A DNA stretch of 64,000 bases from Betaproteobacteria bacterium. Lineage in GTDB: Bacteria; Pseudomonadota; Gammaproteobacteria; Burkholderiales; SG8-41. Where the stretch lies: assembly GCA_947486575.1 (NCBI GenBank), contig CANKUB010000010.1, forward strand, positions 1 to 64,000. Direction: 5' to 3'. The number at the start of each line of letters is the position of its first letter. Positions within the stretch are counted from its first letter, which is position 1. The notes under the pieces were generated by a model. The model made no database searches. It was not told the origin of the DNA and saw nothing but the letters and a program-made list of their open reading frames with translations. A program made the translations under genes and the position numbers. This document shows positions 63,020 through 64,000 of this stretch, piece by piece.

Positions 63020-64000
63020 CTAAATTACGCCCTTGCTGCGTAAATCAGCAAGTTGTTCTTTGGTATAGCCGACAGACGCTAGAATTTCGTCACTGTCCGC
63101 ACCTAAATCCTGCGTGGCGCGGCGAATTTTCTTGGTGGTACCGACCATGTTGACCGCTGAACTCACCAGTTTGATTTTGCCGAGCTTCTCGCTCATTACT
63201 TCCTGCGCGATGCCGGTGTGTTGGACTTGTGGATCGGCAAATACCTTGTCGATGGTATTGATCGGGCCGCACGGCACGCCAGCGGCTTCCATCACATCGA
63301 CCCAGTGAGCGGTGGGTTTGTGCTTGGTGACTTCGGAAATTGCGGCATTGATGGCCAGGCGATCCTTGCTGCGCTTGCCCTGGGTATCCCATTCCGGCTT
63401 GGTTTTCCATTCAGGTTTGCCCAGCGCGTCGCAGCAGCGATGGAACACACGGCCCGACGACGCTGCGATGTTGAACAGGCCATCGCTCGCCGGAAACACG
63501 CCGGTGGGCACGCCGGTCGGATGATCGTTACCGGCTTGTCCTGCGACTTCACCAGCGATCAGGTAGCGCGTGGCCTGGAAGTCGAGCATGAAAATAATGG
63601 ATTCCAGCAGGCTGGTATGCACCCAGCGGCCTACGCCGGTGACTTCACGATCAAACAGCGCGGTCATCACGCCCATCGCCAGCAAATTGCCTGCGGTGAG
63701 GTCGGCAATCGCCACACCCACGCGCACCGGCCCTTGACCAGGCAGGCCGGTGATGCTCATCAGGCCACCCATGCCTTGCACGATCTGGTCAACGCCCGCG
63801 CGTTTGCCATAGGGGCCGCTCTGGCCGAAGCCGCTGATACTGCCGTAGACGATGCGGGGGTTTACTTTTTTCACGTCGTCGTACGAAACCTTCAGGCGAT
63901 GCTTGACCTCGGAACGCATGTTCTCGATCACCACGTCGGCTTTGGCGGCGAGTTTCATGAAGGCTTCGTGGCCTTCGGGGGTTTTGAGATTGAGCTTCAG
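63020..64000 (-). CDS. CaiB/BaiF family CoA-transferase, N-terminal part beyond the window
   Basis: Reads from the right edge (LNLKTPEGHEAFMKL) to its stop at 63020, about 326 residues; the first part of the enzyme lies outside. Class III CoA-transferase features: VVIENMR, YGSISGFGQSGPYGKRAGVDQIVQGMGG, VGVAIADLTAGNLLAMGVM with the likely nucleophile Asp, VTKHKPTAHWVDVMEAAGVPCGPINTI at the C-terminus. Transfers CoA between carboxylates. Transcribed leftward like the enoyl-CoA hydratase 156 bp downstream. Confidence 0.9.
   Translation of the reverse strand: MKLNLKTPEGHEAFMKLAAKADVVIENMRSEVKHRLKVSYDDVKKVNPRIVYGSISGFGQSGPYGKRAGVDQIVQGMGGLMSITGLPGQGPVRVGVAIADLTAGNLLAMGVMTALFDREVTGVGRWVHTSLLESIIFMLDFQATRYLIAGEVAGQAGNDHPTGVPTGVFPASDGLFNIAASSGRVFHRCCDALGKPEWKTKPEWDTQGKRSKDRLAINAAISEVTKHKPTAHWVDVMEAAGVPCGPINTIDKVFADPQVQHTGIAQEVMSEKLGKIKLVSSAVNMVGTTKKIRRATQDLGADSDEILASVGYTKEQLADLRSKGVI

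Overview
The window looks like chromosomal DNA of a betaproteobacterium, probably Burkholderiales-like. Reasons: the gene blocks dapA-bamC-MBL hydrolase, suhB/trmJ-cysE-iscR and exbB-exbD-lpxK-Trm112-kdsB-adk; a DUF7931 protein; an EpsA-type LuxR regulator; and five periplasmic Bug (tripartite tricarboxylate) receptors. This placement is inference from gene content. I see no rRNA, tRNA or CRISPR array.

Layout. 1-5.1 kb: a leftward cluster with a truncated multicopper oxidase and three secreted TPR proteins, two of them clear paralogs. 5.5-9.6 kb: VOC protein, M20 peptidase, homospermidine synthase, methyltransferase. 9.7-13.9 kb: dapA, bamC, MBL hydrolase, an Ala-rich repeat lipoprotein, DUF7931. 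13.9-24 kb: roxA/slyD divergent pair, metallophosphoesterase, mutS, a Bug receptor, TPR lipoprotein, suhB, trmJ, cysE. 23.7-31.8 kb: a mixed Isc/Suf iron-sulfur operon (iscR, NifS-like desulfurase, A-type carrier, sufBCDS, sufU, nfu) with a good promoter overlapped by two IscR-box-like sequences. 31.8-40 kb: membrane hydrolase, Bug receptor, 2-hydroxyacid dehydrogenase, serB, gamma-carbonic anhydrase, secreted M20 peptidase, flavoprotein, lipoprotein, LysM protein. 40-48.2 kb: a proton-pumping pyrophosphatase fused to an OmpA domain, adk, then kdsB/Trm112/lpxK/exbD/exbB and divergent xseA. 48.3-64 kb: a more accessory region with an IS5 remnant, an IS200-like element, three Bug receptors, and catabolic enzymes (quinone reductase, MmgE/PrpD, acyl-CoA dehydrogenase-like, Gfo/Idh, OYE, enoyl-CoA hydratase, CaiB), an EpsA-like regulator, an alpha-carbonic anhydrase and a REP-like inverted pair.

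The most unusual signal is a dispersed AT-rich motif of about 20 bp, consensus AATAAAAACAAATAGTTACG. It recurs at least twelve times (more in degenerate form), in either orientation, almost only at gene edges. In several places it fills a whole intercistronic gap where a Shine-Dalgarno sequence would be expected. In others it contains the start codon or supplies the stop codon. I do not recognise it as a described element.
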